From contig NC_134662.1 of the NCBI RefSeq assembly GCF_030463565.1, positions 3,782,001-3,846,000 of the forward strand: a stretch of DNA of 64,000 bases, in the 5' to 3' direction. Below, in pieces: positions 62,281 to 64,000 of this stretch. Within the stretch, counting starts at the first letter, position 1, and every line of letters begins with the position of its first letter. Both the position numbers and the translations under genes were made by a program. The notes under the pieces are model-generated. The model was not told the DNA's origin, did no database searches, and worked only from the letters and a program-made list of their open reading frames with translations. The stretch is from Pelecanus crispus. Taxonomy: Eukaryota; Chordata; Aves; Pelecaniformes; Pelecanidae.

Positions 62281-63920
62281 TACCGGGAATGGCAGCTCCC
62301 CACAGCTCCCAGCCCCATTCCTGCTGCAGGCAGTGAGGTCGTGCCGCTGCTCAGCCCCGTGCCCTGCCCGGGATGCCCCAGCTGCCCCCAATGAGACCCA
62401 GGTGCTCCCACCCCAGGGAAGGCTTTAAATGGCTCCTCCGCTGCAGGGCTGCCCTGTTTGTGCTGCGGGAGGAAGGGTGCAGCCCGGACAGGCTGGGAGG
62501 TGAGCAGAGGGAGCTCGGTCAGCAGCGTCGCTGCAGGGAAGGAGGCATGTCCAGGGCACGGTGCGTCCATCCTGGGGACGAGCTGGGCTGCTCTGGACGC
62601 AGGGACCCGTGTTTGCCTGCCTCTGTCCAGGGGAGCCTCACCCCGAGCCGTGCTTGCCGGTACCGTGGCACCCAGGCTCTGGGCTGCCCCTGTCATCACC
62701 GTAGCCTTGCTCCCGGCTTCCCCGTGCGCTCACGGGAGGCTGCAAGGGCGCGGGGAGCAGCGCCCAGTGCTGACGCACCCCTGACCCGCTCAGCCTCACG
62801 TGAGCCCAGCCAGGAGCGGTGCTGGCAGGGTTGTGGCTACGCCTCGGCAAACAGAGGATGTGCCGCTCGCCTGTGGCACGCCCGGCTCGCTCAGGGTGTG
62901 CGTGTGTCTCGCTGGCACAGGGGCCCGGGCCGGTGTTTGCAACGCGGTGAGAGGTGATGTCTCGTGGGGACACATCTGCGCCGGCCCTCCCTCCCCTGGC
63001 ACCTGCTGCCCCATCCAGCTCCGGCCCAGTTACCGCAGGAGGATCGACACCGGGGTCAGGGCAGTTTATTCCCGCTTGGTGTGATACAGGGGTTAAAGTC
63101 CCCTCCTTTTTATGAGCCATGAAACCATTTTTATGATCCCTGCTGTTTCAATAGCTTAGCTGTTTGGAGCCTGCTTCCCGCAAACACGCAAGGAAAAATT
63201 CCGGGCAGAGGTGGACCCGGTGCCACCAACGCCACTCCCTGCCGTGAGCCGATGCTCCCAGTGTTGCCCGTGGCTGGTGGTCCCTCCCCACCCAGGGCGT
63301 GCAGTAAGGCACGAGGGCAGCCGTGCTGGAGCGGGCAAGAGCTGCCCGGGGCGGTGGTGGAGGCTGGCGCAGCCGAGCCGGCCACGGCATCGCCCAAAGC
63401 CCCGCGGCCGCGGTCTCGCTGCCCTCTTGATGGTGCAGGCAACGCCGGCTGCCTGCGGCACGTTTGGCTTTGCTTGCTCGCGGCTGCGGCACAGCTCGGG
63501 ATGCAGCCAGGCTGGGGGACAGAGGCGGGAGGGGGATGCTGGCTTTGGGGCAGTTCCCGTTGGGAATGGTGCTTTGTGTTCTGGCTGCTTCTAGCCAAGA
63601 CCTGGTGTTTCTGTGTAAATGGAGCAAACGACTGCTGGGACGTGGCTGGTTTGTGTTAGCGGTGTCTGTCGCCTGGGCACAGGTATCTCTCGGTCACTGC
63701 CCGGGCGAGGACAGCAGTACCGGGCGAGGAGAGGGAGCTGCATGCCCCGACCTCTGCTGCTGCTGCTCCTAACAGCCGCTCTCCCCTCCTGCTTGCAGGG
63801 CCAGCCAGGTCCTGCCCCTTGTCCTCAGGCGACGCAGGAGCCCGAGGGCGACCTCGAAGCTGAGCAGCGTCCCCAGCCCCGGGTGCAGTTGGCAGAGGGT
63901 TGAGTGCTGACTCTTCCCAG

Positions 63921-64000
63921 GAGATGGACAGGGTCACCAGGCACCTGGTCTTCCAGCTCCCGCACAAGCATGACTATAACGATGTTCACCAAGCCGGCTC
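63921..64000 (+). CDS. MISP: MISP (mitotic spindle positioning), first coding exon, 5' 25 codons
   Basis: MISP is an actin-bundling protein that links the cell cortex to astral microtubules and positions the mitotic spindle. An acceptor (CTGACTCTTCCCAG) ends at 63920, and the start codon is at 63924. The readable N-terminus is MDRVTRHLVFQLPHKHDYND and onward to the window edge. MDRVTR is the same opening as human MISP, and the gene lies directly downstream of PALM on the same strand, as in human. Only 25 codons are visible, so the name rests on this short match plus synteny. The remainder of the gene (human 679 aa) lies right of base 64000. Confidence 0.8.

Larger units (their letters stand above)
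58816..63920. other. PALM-MISP intergenic region and probable MISP upstream sequence
   Basis: This is about 5 kb of mostly GC-rich sequence without a recognised gene. It should contain the MISP promoter and any non-coding 5' exon, because the first MISP coding exon opens with a splice acceptor. Two AT-richer islands stand out: about 62160-62280 (with a TATA box) and about 63060-63160. Confidence 0.6.

Noticed and set aside
1-64000. Retroviral, LTR, Polinton or DNA-transposon copies
   Set aside because: I looked for paired long terminal repeats, polymerase or capsid-type frames and terminal inverted repeats and recognised none. Only old SINE-like scraps were seen.
1-64000. tRNA, rRNA or snRNA genes
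   Set aside because: No A-box/B-box pair in a cloverleaf arrangement or other standard RNA gene signature was recognised by eye. A covariance-model scan was not possible.

Overview
This is a gene-bearing window of a vertebrate nuclear genome. It has spliced genes with GT-AG introns, CpG-rich promoters and polyadenylation signals. High GC, compact introns, abundant GC-rich minisatellites and a lack of recognisable recent transposons suggest a bird microchromosome, or possibly another sauropsid. The species cannot be named from the sequence.

Five genes were read by joining exons through splice sites and checking reading phase. In order they are: the 5' part of RNF126 (minus strand, coding exons 1-7, with the RING exons beyond base 1); FSTL3 (plus, 5 exons, complete, 247 aa); PRSS57 (minus, 5 exons, complete, 316 aa); PALM (plus, 9 exons, complete, 397 aa); and the first 25 codons of MISP (plus, cut by the right edge). 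From memory, this is the same gene order and orientation as human 19p13.3 (RNF126-FSTL3-PRSS57-PALM-MISP), so the block is conserved synteny rather than accessory DNA.

Layout. 1-7404: RNF126, with comparatively AT-rich introns. 7405-19822: GC-rich intergenic DNA with a near-perfect palindrome, a G-rich tract, a minisatellite and several AT-rich islands. 19823-29620: FSTL3 with a long AU-rich 3' UTR. 29620-32420: convergent gap to PRSS57. 32420-35658: PRSS57, with a 1.2 kb array of a 37-bp repeat in intron 3. 35659-37878: head-to-head gap to PALM, filled largely by a 0.9 kb array of a 19-bp purine/pyrimidine-biased repeat. 37879-58190: PALM, whose intron 1 is almost 10 kb. 58190-63920: intergenic, opening with a 15-bp minisatellite. 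63921 onward: MISP.

The genes do unrelated jobs: cytosolic protein quality control (RNF126), extracellular activin/myostatin antagonism (FSTL3), a granule serine protease (PRSS57), membrane-shape control at the plasma membrane (PALM) and actin/spindle cortex organisation (MISP). They share position, not a pathway. I found no convincing unknown gene system. The points most worth checking are the promoter palindrome, the tandem arrays around PRSS57 and PALM, the altered propeptide and S1 pocket of PRSS57, and AT-rich islands that look like candidate regulatory elements.
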